64,000 nucleotides of DNA from an uncultured Eubacterium sp. (GCA_910589045.1 CAJUSH010000002.1:5064-69063), one strand, 5' to 3'; numbered from the stretch's first letter, positions 26,328 to 34,514 are shown. Numbers and translations are program-made. Notes: generated by a model not told the origin, from the letters alone.

Positions 26328-27369
26328 CCTTGCCGCCTCCCGTCTGCTCTGATGCGCTGCCCAAATCCAGGTTTGCAAAGCTCTCCAAGGGCAGCATCGT
26401 CTGCGTGCTGCCGTCACTCTTTGTGATAATCACCTTCATATCCGGCAGAATCTCCTCCATCGTCTCATAGAACATCCGCTGCTTTGTGATGAGCGGATAC
26501 TTTTTATACTCCGCAAACAGCTCATTTAGACGGGCGACCTGTCCGTTCGCCTCGTTGACGCGCTCCTGCGCCTGTGCGTTTGCTGTCTTTAACGTCTCGT
26601 CCACCTTTGCGCGCGCCGCGGGAATTTCCTCGTTGCGCTTCTGGTTTGCCTTATTGATGGACGTCTCCTTGCCCTGCTTTGCGTTCTCCACATTTTTAAA
26701 GGCATCGATGACCTCCGCCGTGGGCGGCTCCGCATCCTGGATCGTAATGTTCACAAGCTGGATGCCGATATCCTCCGTATCCAGGCGGGAAATAATCTTT
26801 TCCTTGATGGATGCCTGGATCTCGTTTTTTCCGGTAGTGATCACGCTGTCCACATCATAAAGCCCGATGGTGTCGCGGATATAGCTCTGCGTCAGATTTT
26901 TCAAAATCGCCACCGGGCTTTCCGAGCGGTAAAGATACTTGGTCGGCTCGGTCACACGGTATTCCACATAAAAATCCACATTGACAAAGTTGTAATCCCG
27001 CGTGATCATAAAGGACTCCGCATCGATGGACTCGTTGGTCTCTCTGTCATAGCCGATGCTAAAGCCGTTGATCGTTTTCGGCACGCGGTCAAGCTGCTGC
27101 ACCACGGGTGCCTTGATGTGGATGCCCGGCTCGTCCACCACCGCGGGCACGCCGAAGGTCGTGATGACCGCATACTCGCTCTCCTTTAAGGAATACACGC
27201 TCCCCATAAGGCAATAGCCCACGGCGAGCAGCAATATTACAATAAGGAAGTTCCGTCCCATCTTCGCACCGGAAAGCTTTTTCTCTCTCCTTGCGCTTGT
27301 TCCGCCCGAATCCATGTCAGGCGCGGCTTCCGTAAACGTCGCCCCTTTCTTTCTTTTTCCAAATAGCAT
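26314..27369 (-). CDS. hflK: HflK-like SPFH-domain protein
   Basis: A 351-residue partner of HflC. A basic cytosolic N-terminus of about 35 residues is followed by one membrane helix (FLIVILLLAVGYCLMGSVYS), the SPFH domain (YAVITTFGVPAVVDEPGIH) and a coiled coil with an Arg/Glu/Ala-rich stretch. It is the first gene of the pair. The 278-base region upstream contains only a degenerate repeat and the terminator of the neighbouring gene, so its promoter must lie there but no strong match is seen. A role in membrane protein quality control with FtsH is inferred from family. Confidence 0.88.
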   Translation of the reverse strand: MLFGKRKKGATFTEAAPDMDSGGTSARREKKLSGAKMGRNFLIVILLLAVGYCLMGSVYSLKESEYAVITTFGVPAVVDEPGIHIKAPVVQQLDRVPKTINGFSIGYDRETNESIDAESFMITRDYNFVNVDFYVEYRVTEPTKYLYRSESPVAILKNLTQSYIRDTIGLYDVDSVITTGKNEIQASIKEKIISRLDTEDIGIQLVNITIQDAEPPTAEVIDAFKNVENAKQGKETSINKANQKRNEEIPAARAKVDETLKTANAQAQERVNEANGQVARLNELFAEYKKYPLITKQRMFYETMEEILPDMKVIITKSDGSTQTMLPLESFANLDLGSASEQTGGGKDEEE

Positions 27370-27498
27370 ATACTTCCTCCTTTGTGGCTCTCACAATTAA
27401 CGGACTTCTTGTCTGGAAGCGGCACATGCCGCTGCCATTTATTTTACCCTTTTCGGGAGAAGAAAGCAATGCTATTCTTTTGGCAGGGAAAATGCGGT

Positions 27499-27567
27499 GT
27501 AACTATTCGGTTGCCTTTCATGGGTCGGGAATGCGCATTTACGGCAAATCGTGGGCTGAACTGTTAC
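27499..27567 (-). repeat. Degenerate copy of the dispersed inverted-repeat element
   Basis: Contains TCGGGAATGCGCATTTACGGC and ends with GTTAC, matching one half of the element at 28174-28319 in the opposite orientation. Outer ends GTAAC/GTTAC are inverted. Followed by GGCTGAACTGTTACAT-type sequence that recurs near 58083-58098. Confidence 0.5.
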
Positions 27568-27591
27568 ATGCTGTTACGTTTTTGTGTAAAG

Positions 27592-27633
27592 AAAAAACAA
27601 TCTGCGTCAGACGTTTGATCTGTACGCAGATTG
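27592..27633 (-). terminator. Terminator of the first leader-peptide protein gene
   Basis: Perfect 10-base stem CAATCTGCGT (27598-27607) / ACGCAGATTG (27624-27633), then six Ts on the minus strand, 15 bases past the stop codon. Confidence 0.9.
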
Positions 27634-27647
27634 ATCTTTCATTTTCC

Positions 27648-28013
27648 TTACATTGCCCAGTCAGTAACCGGATCATCCGGACCATAGCCCTTTTTCTCCC
27701 AGCTCGGCTTGCGGTTTCCGTTGTCCACATCGTAGCTGGAAGCATTGCCGGACTCCACGTAGTGTGTCTCCAAACCGCATCCATTACCTGTATTCGCCGG
27801 GCATCCGAGACATGCGAACTGCTGCTTGTAGCCCCTGGTCGTGCCACCCCAATCCGAATAATCCGGAGCCTGCCATACGCCCTTCATATATACACTGTCA
27901 CATTTCGGGCCATTGCCGGATGTGTTTGAAGACGACGTACCGCCGCTGGCCATGTAGACACCCTCCGCCAGGCCGTCCTGTTCAACAATCATTGGCTTCA
28001 CATACCTGTTCAT
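27648..28013 (-). CDS. Small Cys-containing protein with GLAEGVYMASG leader
   Basis: A 121-residue protein, start at 28013 with a strong GGAGGGAG site. Residues 1-24 (MNRYVKP, then GLAEGVYMASG at 14-24) align without gaps to the start of the unrelated protein at 28635: Y4, K6, P7 and ten of eleven residues 14-24 are identical. There is no hydrophobic Sec-type signal. The rest is Gly/Ser/Asn-rich with four Cys (GPKC, then FACLGC and GNGC) and aromatic residues; it resembles nothing I know. The shared leader, the separate strong terminator and the ABC exporter nearby suggest an exported, possibly processed, product. This is inference; a cytosolic role cannot be excluded. Confidence 0.75.
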   Translation of the reverse strand: MNRYVKPMIVEQDGLAEGVYMASGGTSSSNTSGNGPKCDSVYMKGVWQAPDYSDWGGTTRGYKQQFACLGCPANTGNGCGLETHYVESGNASSYDVDNGNRKPSWEKKGYGPDDPVTDWAM

Positions 28014-28173
28014 CGCTTTCTCCCTCCCTTCTTTATCAGATTTATGCTTATGTAATACAATTTTAGCAGCTAACAAAAATACCCTATTTCGCTGACTTTT
28101 TTTAATTATATCATATTATTTCGATTTTCAATACATGAATTTAAAAAATATTCGCTTGTCAGAAACAACGACG

Positions 28174-28319
28174 GTTACTATTCACGGCTCGGGAGCCGCT
28201 CATAGTAACGATTCGGGGCGATATTCAGAGTTTTGCTTCGCAAAAATCGCCCCTCACACCTGAATCATGTTCTTACGGACTGCGCAGTAAATGCGCATTC
28301 CTGACCCGTGAAAAGTAAC
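28174..28319 (+). repeat. Dispersed inverted-repeat element, full copy A (146 bases)
   Basis: Ends GTTACTATTCACGG and CCGTGAAAAGTAAC are imperfect inverted repeats. Inside, GTTACTAT and ATAGTAAC form a nested hairpin at the left end, and GCGCAGTAAATGCGC at the right is itself palindromic. Copy B lies at 39781-39919 in reverse orientation with only scattered substitutions and one 7-base length difference. No open reading frame is present, so it resembles a MITE or REP-like element. Confidence 0.85.
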
Positions 28320-28326
28320 CAACAAC

Positions 28327-28359
28327 GTTACGTTTCACACCTGCGCCAAACTGCTCCGC
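28327..28359 (+). repeat. Second short repeat family, copy 1
   Basis: GTTACGTTTCACACC followed by TGCGCCAAACTGCT; a close reverse copy lies at 50893-50935 and a weaker one (GCCAAACAGCT) at 16265-16300. It directly follows element A and shares its GTTAC-TTTCAC start. Confidence 0.45.
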
Positions 28360-28519
28360 TGACAGGCGTATAAAACAATACGGTCATGGTTCCAAACGCC
28401 TGTGCGTTGCCCTGTATCTCATCATTTTTGCTAAATTCACTCTCCGAAATTGCACAAAATTACACAAAAAATTCACATTTCAAATTTAAAGGTTGACGCA
28501 TAATATAGAAAGGAATAAA

Positions 28520-28600
28520 ATGAAAATTAACAAAAAGAACGATAACGGCGCTGATGATAGGGAATATGCGCCGCTGTCAAATACGGATTATTTCATGTGA
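28520..28600 (+). CDS. 26-residue peptide gene
   Basis: A short frame from ATG at 28520 to TGA at 28600, with AAAGGAA seven bases before the start. The product is hydrophilic, begins MKINKKNDNGADD and ends PLSNTDYFM. It lies 34 bases upstream of the second leader-bearing protein and on the same strand, so they may be co-transcribed. It has no Cys and no match known to me. It could be a precursor peptide, a signalling peptide or a translated leader that affects the next gene. It may also be chance, given the length; the good ribosome site and position argue for a real gene. Confidence 0.5.
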   Translation: MKINKKNDNGADDREYAPLSNTDYFM

Positions 28601-28634
28601 AAAAAATTAAATTCCAAGAAAAGGAGCGATTTTT

Positions 28635-29081
28635 ATGAAAAATTACGAAAAGCCCATCGCGCTCGTCAACAGCGGGCTGGCAGAGGGCGTGTTTATGGCA
28701 AGCGGTGCCGGTAACGCAGAATGCTGGACGGTAAGTGCTAAATCTGTACAGGACTGGAACGGTTCCCACAACGTATTTGAAGTTTCTTGTAAACATTCCA
28801 CCGCGGTAGAGCATATCTCATCTGCTTCAACCGTAAGCCTGACATTCAGCAGTCCCATTACAGATGCATACTCCGAGTTTCCCTGTGTGTTCAGCGGAAA
28901 CACTGTCACGGTTACGCGCACGCTTCTTGCAGATGCGTATAATTCCGGTGACAGCGTAACCTACAAGGTCTGGGCCAAAGCTGCAGACGAGGCTACAACA
29001 AAATCATTGCATGTAGACGCTGCAACCATTTCCTGCACGAAATCTGTAAATGTTCAGGGTGGCGGCGCAGACGGCAACTAA
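28635..29081 (+). CDS. Beta-rich small protein with GLAEGVFMASG leader
   Basis: A 148-residue protein with a strong AAGGAG site. Residues 1-24 (MKNYEKP, then GLAEGVFMASG at 14-24) match the leader of the divergent gene at 27648. The remainder has alternating hydrophobic/polar strands (VSLTFSSPI, NTVTVTRTLLA, VTYKVWAKAA), four Cys (AECWTV, VSCKHS, FPCVF, ISCTK) and a Gly-rich end, suggesting an Ig-like beta sandwich, unlike its partner. No Sec signal. It is followed by a strong terminator and then an ABC exporter. The two proteins thus share only the leader, as precursor families sharing a transport or maturation machinery do. Confidence 0.75.
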   Translation: MKNYEKPIALVNSGLAEGVFMASGAGNAECWTVSAKSVQDWNGSHNVFEVSCKHSTAVEHISSASTVSLTFSSPITDAYSEFPCVFSGNTVTVTRTLLADAYNSGDSVTYKVWAKAADEATTKSLHVDAATISCTKSVNVQGGGADGN

Positions 29082-29137
29082 TCCTTCCACCCATATTTTA
29101 CACACATTGTTTTTATGAGATTTGGCATATTTTACAG

Positions 29138-29171
29138 GCAGCATCACTTTCAAACAGTGATGCTGCTTTTT
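29138..29171 (+). terminator. Terminator of the second leader-peptide protein gene
   Basis: Perfect 11-base stem GCAGCATCACT (29138-29148) / AGTGATGCTGC (29156-29166), 7-base loop, five Ts. Confidence 0.92.
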
Positions 29172-29243
29172 AAGTCACGTCTGCTTCGGAGGTTGATTCG
29201 ACTGTAACCATTACTCTACATTCCCGGAAAGGAATCCCGTCAT

Positions 29244-31016
29244 ATGAAGGAGAAGCTGATGTTCTACATCGGCCGCATCAAAGCCGGCCGCCTGCAGGAA
29301 ATGAAAAAACAGACCCTATGGATCTACCAGTATGCCCGGCATTACTGGCTCGTCATGATATTTTATACGGTCCTTGGCATGGTGAGCACGGTGGTCGCGC
29401 TGCTGACCAGTCTGGTCTCCAAGGATCTGGTAGATATCATCACCGGTCATGAGACCGGCCAGGTGATCCGCACCTTCTGCATGATGATCGGGCTGAATGT
29501 GGGGACGAGCCTCCTGAGCCAGATCTCCGACTATGCCTCCAGCTATCTGAGCATGAAGGTTGATGCGGAAATTAAAACGGATATTTTCTCCAAAATCCTT
29601 GTGACGGACTGGGAATCCCTGACAGGCTACCACACCGGAGATCTTTTGACCCGCTGGAGCTCGGACGCCTCCAACATCTCCTCCGGTGTATTAAACTTTG
29701 TCCCGAACGCTATCATATACCTGTTCCGCTTTATCAGTGCCTTCTCCATGGTCATCTATTATGACGCGAGCTTTGCCGTGTTCGCCTTTCTCGGCATGCC
29801 CGTGAGCCTGATTCTCTCAAAGACACTCTTAAAGCGCATGGTCAACAATAATAAGCGCAGCGCCGCCATGGGCGCAAAAATGTCCGGCTTTAACCAGGAA
29901 ACCTTTTCCAACATCCAGACCATCAAGGCCTTCGACCTCATTCATCTGTACATCGAACGGTTAAAGCAGCTTCAGAAGGACTATATCAGCATGAAGCTGG
30001 AATTTCAGCGAATGTCCATGGGAACCTCGCTGCTGCTCTCAACGGTGGGCCTGCTCGTCTCCTATTCCTCCTACGGCTGGGGAATTTACCGCGTGTGGAG
30101 CGGAGCCATCAGCTACGGTACGATGACCATGTTTTTAAGCCTGTCCGGAACTCTCACCGGAACGCTGCACAACCTGACCTCCCTTGTCCCCTCCGTGATC
30201 TCCCTGACCACCTCAGCCGGACGACTGATGGATATCGTGGAAATGCCCCGGGAGGACTACAGCCGCGACGACGAGGTGAAAGCCTTTTTGGAGCGGTATA
30301 AAGAGCAGGGCATCAGCCTGCAGATTCACAATCTGGAATACACCTACCGGACAGGCACCCGGGTTTTCCGGGACGCCTCCCTGGAAGCGCATCCCCACGA
30401 GGTCGTTGCCCTCGTAGGCCCCTCCGGCGAGGGAAAAACCACGATGATCCGGCTGATTCTATCCCTCATGCAGCGCCAGTCCGGTGAAGCGTTCCTCTAT
30501 GGCACAGATGCACCCGGCCCCGAGGTCGTCCCCCTCACGCCCTCCACGCGAAAGCTGTTTTCCTACGTTCCCCAGGGCAACACCATGTTTTCCGGAACCA
30601 TCGCGGAAAATATGCGGAATGTAAAGCCTGACGCATCCGACGCGGACATAACCGAGGCGCTTAAGCTGGCATGTGCGTGGGAATTTATTGAAAAGCTGCC
30701 CGACGGCATCCACAGCGAGATCAAGGAGCGCGGCGGCGGTTTTTCCGAGGGACAGGCCCAGCGCCTTTCCATCGCCCGCGCCCTTTTGCGCAAATCCCCC
30801 ATTCTGCTTCTGGATGAGGCGACCTCCGCCCTCGATGTGGCGACCGAACGCAGGGTACTGCGGAATATCATGCGTGACGAGTACCCCCGCACCTGCATCG
30901 TCACAACGCACCGCCCGACGGTACTTAGCATGTGCAGCCGCGTCTACGCCATCCGCGATATGCGCTGCGTTTGCCTGAGTGAGGAGGAATCCGAACGGCT
31001 GGCGCAGGAATTCTGA
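29244..31016 (+). CDS. ABC exporter, fused membrane and ATPase domains
   Basis: A 590-residue half-transporter. Residues 30-320 form a six-helix type 1 exporter membrane domain; residues 345-590 form the ATPase with Walker A GPSGEGKTT, Q-loop PQGNTMFSGTIAENM, signature FSEGQAQRLSIARA (FSEGQ in place of LSGGQ), Walker B ILLLDEATSALD and H-loop TTHRPT. It has no N-terminal C39 peptidase domain, so any leader removal would need another enzyme. It starts 73 bases after the terminator of the leader-bearing gene on the same strand and is therefore expressed separately or by read-through. Its substrate is likely, but not proven, to be the neighbouring leader-bearing products. Confidence 0.9.
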   Translation: MKEKLMFYIGRIKAGRLQEMKKQTLWIYQYARHYWLVMIFYTVLGMVSTVVALLTSLVSKDLVDIITGHETGQVIRTFCMMIGLNVGTSLLSQISDYASSYLSMKVDAEIKTDIFSKILVTDWESLTGYHTGDLLTRWSSDASNISSGVLNFVPNAIIYLFRFISAFSMVIYYDASFAVFAFLGMPVSLILSKTLLKRMVNNNKRSAAMGAKMSGFNQETFSNIQTIKAFDLIHLYIERLKQLQKDYISMKLEFQRMSMGTSLLLSTVGLLVSYSSYGWGIYRVWSGAISYGTMTMFLSLSGTLTGTLHNLTSLVPSVISLTTSAGRLMDIVEMPREDYSRDDEVKAFLERYKEQGISLQIHNLEYTYRTGTRVFRDASLEAHPHEVVALVGPSGEGKTTMIRLILSLMQRQSGEAFLYGTDAPGPEVVPLTPSTRKLFSYVPQGNTMFSGTIAENMRNVKPDASDADITEALKLACAWEFIEKLPDGIHSEIKERGGGFSEGQAQRLSIARALLRKSPILLLDEATSALDVATERRVLRNIMRDEYPRTCIVTTHRPTVLSMCSRVYAIRDMRCVCLSEEESERLAQEF

Positions 31017-31110
31017 GTGCGGACGCTTTCACCACAGGCTTCCCTTCCGCCGCAGTGCGTTCATTGTTTTAATAGATCGGAAATTCAAAAAATTTCCGAT
31101 ACGGCCAAAG

Positions 31111-31152
31111 AAAAGCCCCGACCGTGTAATATCACACAGCCGGGGCTTTTTC
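31111..31152. terminator. Bidirectional terminator between ABC exporter and M56 gene
   Basis: Stem AAAAGCCCCG (31111-31120) / CGGGGCTTTT (31141-31150), loop of 20, with A-run before and T-run after, so it serves both convergent genes. Confidence 0.9.
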
Positions 31153-31257
31153 CAGCGCATAGGCATGCAGCAGCTCCATGCGCAGCTTCCTTCTTACTGC
31201 TCCTTCTTACTGCTCCTTTTTACCTGTTCCTCTCATATTTGTTTCCCACATATTTCT

Positions 31258-32847
31258 CTACGGCACGTAGTGCTCCGAAATTGCAACGATCTTGCCCTGC
31301 GAAACCGTGATCTGATAGGGAATCCGGATGCCCTCGCGCTCCGCAAAAATCTCCTGCAATTCCTTCGGCGTCACCTGCATGGAGCTGTAATTTCCCGTCC
31401 AGTTCAAAACCGTACACACGCAGTCTACGTCCAGCGGAAGCTCCTCCCTGAAAGCCTGCTCATTGTATACCTGAAAGCCCGAAGGTGCATCATCCGGACT
31501 GATCCCAAGCTCCATCGCACGTGTACCGGGCACTACCACCCACTCCACTTCATCAAAAGTGAGTGTCACACCGTCAAAGCCCTCCACATAAACAAGCCTT
31601 TCAGCGGATACGGCGGAAGCATCCCCTCCACCAACATCCGGCGCTTCGGCTTTTCCGGAAGCAGCATCTTCACCGACGCCCGATGCCGCTCCGGCTCCTT
31701 CGGCGGCTCCATCCGATTTTCCAGGCGCAGGAGCCATGGCAGACCCCGCAGCAGCGCCTTCATCAGCTCCATCCGATTTTCCAGGCGCAGGAGTCGTGAC
31801 AGATCCCGCAGCAGCGCCTTCATCAGCTCCATCCGATTTTCCAGGCGCAGGAGCCGTGACATCTCCCGCAGCATCTGCCCTTGCCGAAGTCGCAAACAGT
31901 CCTGCAATGACGGCGATTAGCGCCACACTGGCAATGGTAATCCCAACCGTTATTTTTTTCGCTCTCATAATTTCCTGAATCCTCTCTTCCATCGCATTTC
32001 TGCTGAAATTGCTGTAAAGCGGCAGCAGCCCGCTTTTTTGCTCCTCCATCGCGATGAGCGTCCCCGCATACAATGCACGCCCGTCTCCGTCAAGCCTCTG
32101 CACCACGGCCTCGTCACAGGAAAGCTCAATATCCTTGTTGAGCAGGACATACATGACCCAGACCATCGGATTAAACCAGTGGATACACAGCACCGCAGCG
32201 GCAAGCAGCTTGCGCAGCGCATCCAGCCGGCAGATGTGGACATATTCGTGCAGCAGAACACAGGAAATCTGCTCCTCGTCCTCCCAGAGCGTCTTCTTCG
32301 GCATCAGTATCACCGGGCGAAACACGCCGTAGGTCAGCGGCGCCGCAATCCGGTCAGACTGCCGGACCTGAATGACACGCCAGCGCCTGTGTTCCTTCAG
32401 CCAACGCGCGGCAAACGCGTTCCTGACAGGCAGCGACATACCAAACACGCGCCGACAGCGCACATAGCAGACAAGGAAATACACGGCGCCTGCAGCGGCG
32501 CCCGCCAGCCAGACAAGCGTACGGACCGGAAATACAAAATCCCTGCCCCGGGCTTTTGGCTCGCCTGCGTCCTCTGCAGCAGATTTTTCTCCGGATACCT
32601 GCGGCACCCCTGCCGGCACAAAAACGCCGTCTGTCCTGTGCACCGTATCCGCAGACATATACTCTGGTACAAGGGAATAAACACTCATCCGTGCGGGGAT
32701 GGAGAAAGGCACCAGCAGCCGCAAAAGCACCACGCTCCAGAGCAATACAAACACCCGCTTCGGAAGCCGATGAATCGCCAGCGCCCGCACGACTGCAATT
32801 ACCGCTATCAGAACTGCCCCGCTCACACTCATCTGCGGTAAACTCAT
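31258..32847 (-). CDS. BlaR1-like M56 family membrane metallopeptidase
   Basis: About 529 residues. N-terminal membrane helices (about 8-25, 33-52 and 108-128) and a cytosolic M56 zinc domain with LLHEYVHICRLDALRK and the downstream ELSCDEAVVQRL; a further helix (about 310-328) leads to an outer part with three 20-residue repeats (APAPGKSDGADEG) and a C-terminal domain of about 110 residues. BlaR1 proteins sense beta-lactams and cleave the BlaI repressor, but this one lacks a penicillin-binding sensor and no blaI gene is adjacent. The start with GAGGTG upstream is at 32847; codons 6 and 9 bases earlier are possible. A palindrome overlies its promoter. Confidence 0.85.
   Translation of the reverse strand: MSLPQMSVSGAVLIAVIAVVRALAIHRLPKRVFVLLWSVVLLRLLVPFSIPARMSVYSLVPEYMSADTVHRTDGVFVPAGVPQVSGEKSAAEDAGEPKARGRDFVFPVRTLVWLAGAAAGAVYFLVCYVRCRRVFGMSLPVRNAFAARWLKEHRRWRVIQVRQSDRIAAPLTYGVFRPVILMPKKTLWEDEEQISCVLLHEYVHICRLDALRKLLAAAVLCIHWFNPMVWVMYVLLNKDIELSCDEAVVQRLDGDGRALYAGTLIAMEEQKSGLLPLYSNFSRNAMEERIQEIMRAKKITVGITIASVALIAVIAGLFATSARADAAGDVTAPAPGKSDGADEGAAAGSVTTPAPGKSDGADEGAAAGSAMAPAPGKSDGAAEGAGAASGVGEDAASGKAEAPDVGGGDASAVSAERLVYVEGFDGVTLTFDEVEWVVVPGTRAMELGISPDDAPSGFQVYNEQAFREELPLDVDCVCTVLNWTGNYSSMQVTPKELQEIFAEREGIRIPYQITVSQGKIVAISEHYVP
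31694..31873 (-). repeat. 60-base tandem repeat inside the M56 gene
   Basis: Three copies with an exact 60-base period (anchor ATCCGATTTT at 31711, 31771 and 31831). It encodes a 20-residue unit rich in Ala, Gly and Asp, a flexible linker outside the membrane. The unit length is a multiple of three, so copy number changes keep the frame. Confidence 0.9.
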
Positions 32848-32885
32848 ACGCATCACCTCATTTCATGAATATCATTCATACGACT

Positions 32886-32929
32886 GTAGTAGTCTATATC
32901 ATACTACCACGATAGTTTCGTTTTGTCAA
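32886..32929 (-). promoter_or_regulatory. M56 promoter overlapped by a GTAGTA/TACTAC palindrome
   Basis: Minus-strand -35 TTGACA (32924-32929), 17-base spacer, -10 TAGTAT (32901-32906). GTAGTA (32886-32891) and TACTAC (32902-32907) form a perfect palindrome over the -10 and start site. BlaI/MecI repressors recognise TACA/TGTA-type palindromes of this kind, so an unlinked BlaI-like repressor is the obvious candidate. Confidence 0.65.
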
Positions 32930-33014
32930 CACAGATTGTCGACATGGATACAAAAAAAGACAGGAACAGCCAACCAGCTCTTTCCTGCCTTCTTTCCTTT
33001 TTGTATACCTTCTG

Positions 33015-33566
33015 TTAAGCAATCTGCTCCACTCTGCATTTTGCACAGAGAGGATACTCCGCCAAAAACTCCTGAATTTTTCCCGCCATTTCCTTATAGC
33101 TTCCCCCGTAAAAATACAGCCCGGTTTCCCTTGCGCCTTCCCAATAGCTGTACATCCGGCCGCTGTTCGCCAACAGCCGCTCCAGCTCCTCAATCACGGC
33201 ATTGATATCGCATACCTTATACACCTCGGGCGGAAGATCCGTGCCGTTCAAATACAGCGCAAGTCCTTCCATGTCCCCAATGGGAACCGTATTCTCCCCA
33301 TACCGGAGCTGTGAGCCCTTCGGCACGCCCAGATGGTCGATGATATTCACGGTCTCCCGGATCGTATCATCTGTGGTATCCCGCAGTAAAAGCACGATCT
33401 CACAGGAATCGATCTCCCCGGACGACATCTGCGTAATCCCGCCTCCGTCTACCTCTCCAAACCCTTTTTTCTGAAGTATTTCGTCAATTGCATCCTCCAA
33501 CAGATGGCGGTGCACTGGCTGAAATCTGGCGTTTAGGCAAACGTTTACTTCATAACTATAGTCCAT
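33015..33566 (-). CDS. Hypothetical protein, 183 residues
   Basis: I do not recognise this family. The ATG at 33566 (MDYSYEVNVCLN) has GGAAAGG seven bases upstream and is preferred to a start 30 bases earlier. The protein is soluble, acidic, with alternating strands and helices (EIDSCEIVLLLRD, INAVIEELERLLANSG), aromatic residues YSYWEGARETGLYFYGGSY, and a C-terminal CAKCRVEQIA. No signal peptide or membrane segment. It stands between the M56 gene and a phosphatase gene, about 80 bases from the latter, with no clear functional link. Confidence 0.7.
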   Translation of the reverse strand: MDYSYEVNVCLNARFQPVHRHLLEDAIDEILQKKGFGEVDGGGITQMSSGEIDSCEIVLLLRDTTDDTIRETVNIIDHLGVPKGSQLRYGENTVPIGDMEGLALYLNGTDLPPEVYKVCDINAVIEELERLLANSGRMYSYWEGARETGLYFYGGSYKEMAGKIQEFLAEYPLCAKCRVEQIA

Positions 33567-33647
33567 AGCGCATCCTTTCCTTATCCATTGATACAAAATA
33601 ATATAGCATACATTCCGCTGTCCGCAATTTCCGGAAACCGCGGCAGG

Positions 33648-34379
33648 TCAGTCGTGCCGCTCCGTCTCACTGTCAAAGGTCTCACAGAACCGTGCCTGAA
33701 AGGAGGGCTCCTCACCGTGTGCATTCAGATGGGAAATATCGCCAAAACCTGTCATCCGAAACAGCGCAATCCCCTCCCTGCGCTCCTCGCTCACCAGCGT
33801 CGTAACGGAGCTTGGCGCAGCGCAGGCATGGTGCCAGAGCACCATGGGCGATATGTCGAGCAGCCGGCTCAAAAGCACACACTCCAGCCCGAAATGGCAG
33901 AAAAACACGAGTGTATCCCGGTTGGCCCGCGTGACACGGTAATAATTTTCCTCACGTACATAGCCGTGCGCCGCCAGCAGCGCATCAAAGCCTTCCATAA
34001 CCCGGTCATATTTGGATTTTACATCGCTCTCGGCCATAACCGGATGCTCTGACCAGCCTTTATAATCGTAAAAGAGCGGCTCCTTCGTCCAGTCCTGGGG
34101 CAGCCAATCCCAGGTGATCATCTTTTTGTGTGTCACATCGGGGCGGTTGATCGGCGCATCAAACTCGTGGAGCCACGCACATTCCGTCGCGGTGCGCCCC
34201 ATTTTCTCAAGCGTAGGCTTTGCCGTGTCCTTCGCCCGTCCCAGCGGCGACACATAAAACGCTGACACGTCCAGTCCCCCGATCCACTCCGAGAGAAGCT
34301 CCGCTTCCCGCCAGCCCTTTTCGGTCAGCGAATCGTGGACATAATCGGGGTCCCCATGCCGTATGATCATAAGCTTCAT
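33648..34379 (-). CDS. Histidine phosphatase superfamily protein
   Basis: A 243-residue phosphoglycerate-mutase-like phosphatase. The catalytic RHG is at residues 7-9 (MKLMIIRHGDPDYVHD), followed by LTEKGWREAELLSEWI and VSPLGRAKDTAKPTLE, where the second active-site Arg lies; the second catalytic His is in VFFCHFGLECVLLS, where the Gly after it is preceded by F rather than the common H-G pair. Substrate unknown. It is separated from the hydrogenase gene by a terminator, so it is its own unit. Confidence 0.88.
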   Translation of the reverse strand: MKLMIIRHGDPDYVHDSLTEKGWREAELLSEWIGGLDVSAFYVSPLGRAKDTAKPTLEKMGRTATECAWLHEFDAPINRPDVTHKKMITWDWLPQDWTKEPLFYDYKGWSEHPVMAESDVKSKYDRVMEGFDALLAAHGYVREENYYRVTRANRDTLVFFCHFGLECVLLSRLLDISPMVLWHHACAAPSSVTTLVSEERREGIALFRMTGFGDISHLNAHGEEPSFQARFCETFDSETERHD

Positions 34380-34437
34380 GATCTGTTTCCTCCAAAAAAT
34401 CTATTAAGTCAGGAAAAATTTCCCAGTATACAGGCGC

Positions 34438-34468
34438 AGAAAAGATTCCCGGCAATGTGCGGGAATCT
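34438..34468 (-). terminator. Terminator of the hydrogenase gene
   Basis: Stem AGATTCCCG/CGGGAATCT (34443-34451 with 34460-34468), 8-base loop, minus-strand TTTTC after it, about 47 bases past the stop. Confidence 0.8.
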
Positions 34469-34514
34469 CTGCATCCTTATGGAATCACGGTGACAATCAG
34501 GTATTCGACGCAAG

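Larger units (their letters stand above)
28014..28519. other. 506-base divergent intergenic region
   Basis: Between two divergent leader-bearing genes. It holds the AT-rich upstream region of the minus-strand gene (28080-28150), the full-length dispersed element (28174-28319), a second short repeat (28327-28359) and an AT-rich promoter-like zone before the 26-codon gene (TTCAAA near 28477, TAATAT near 28501). Confidence 0.6.
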
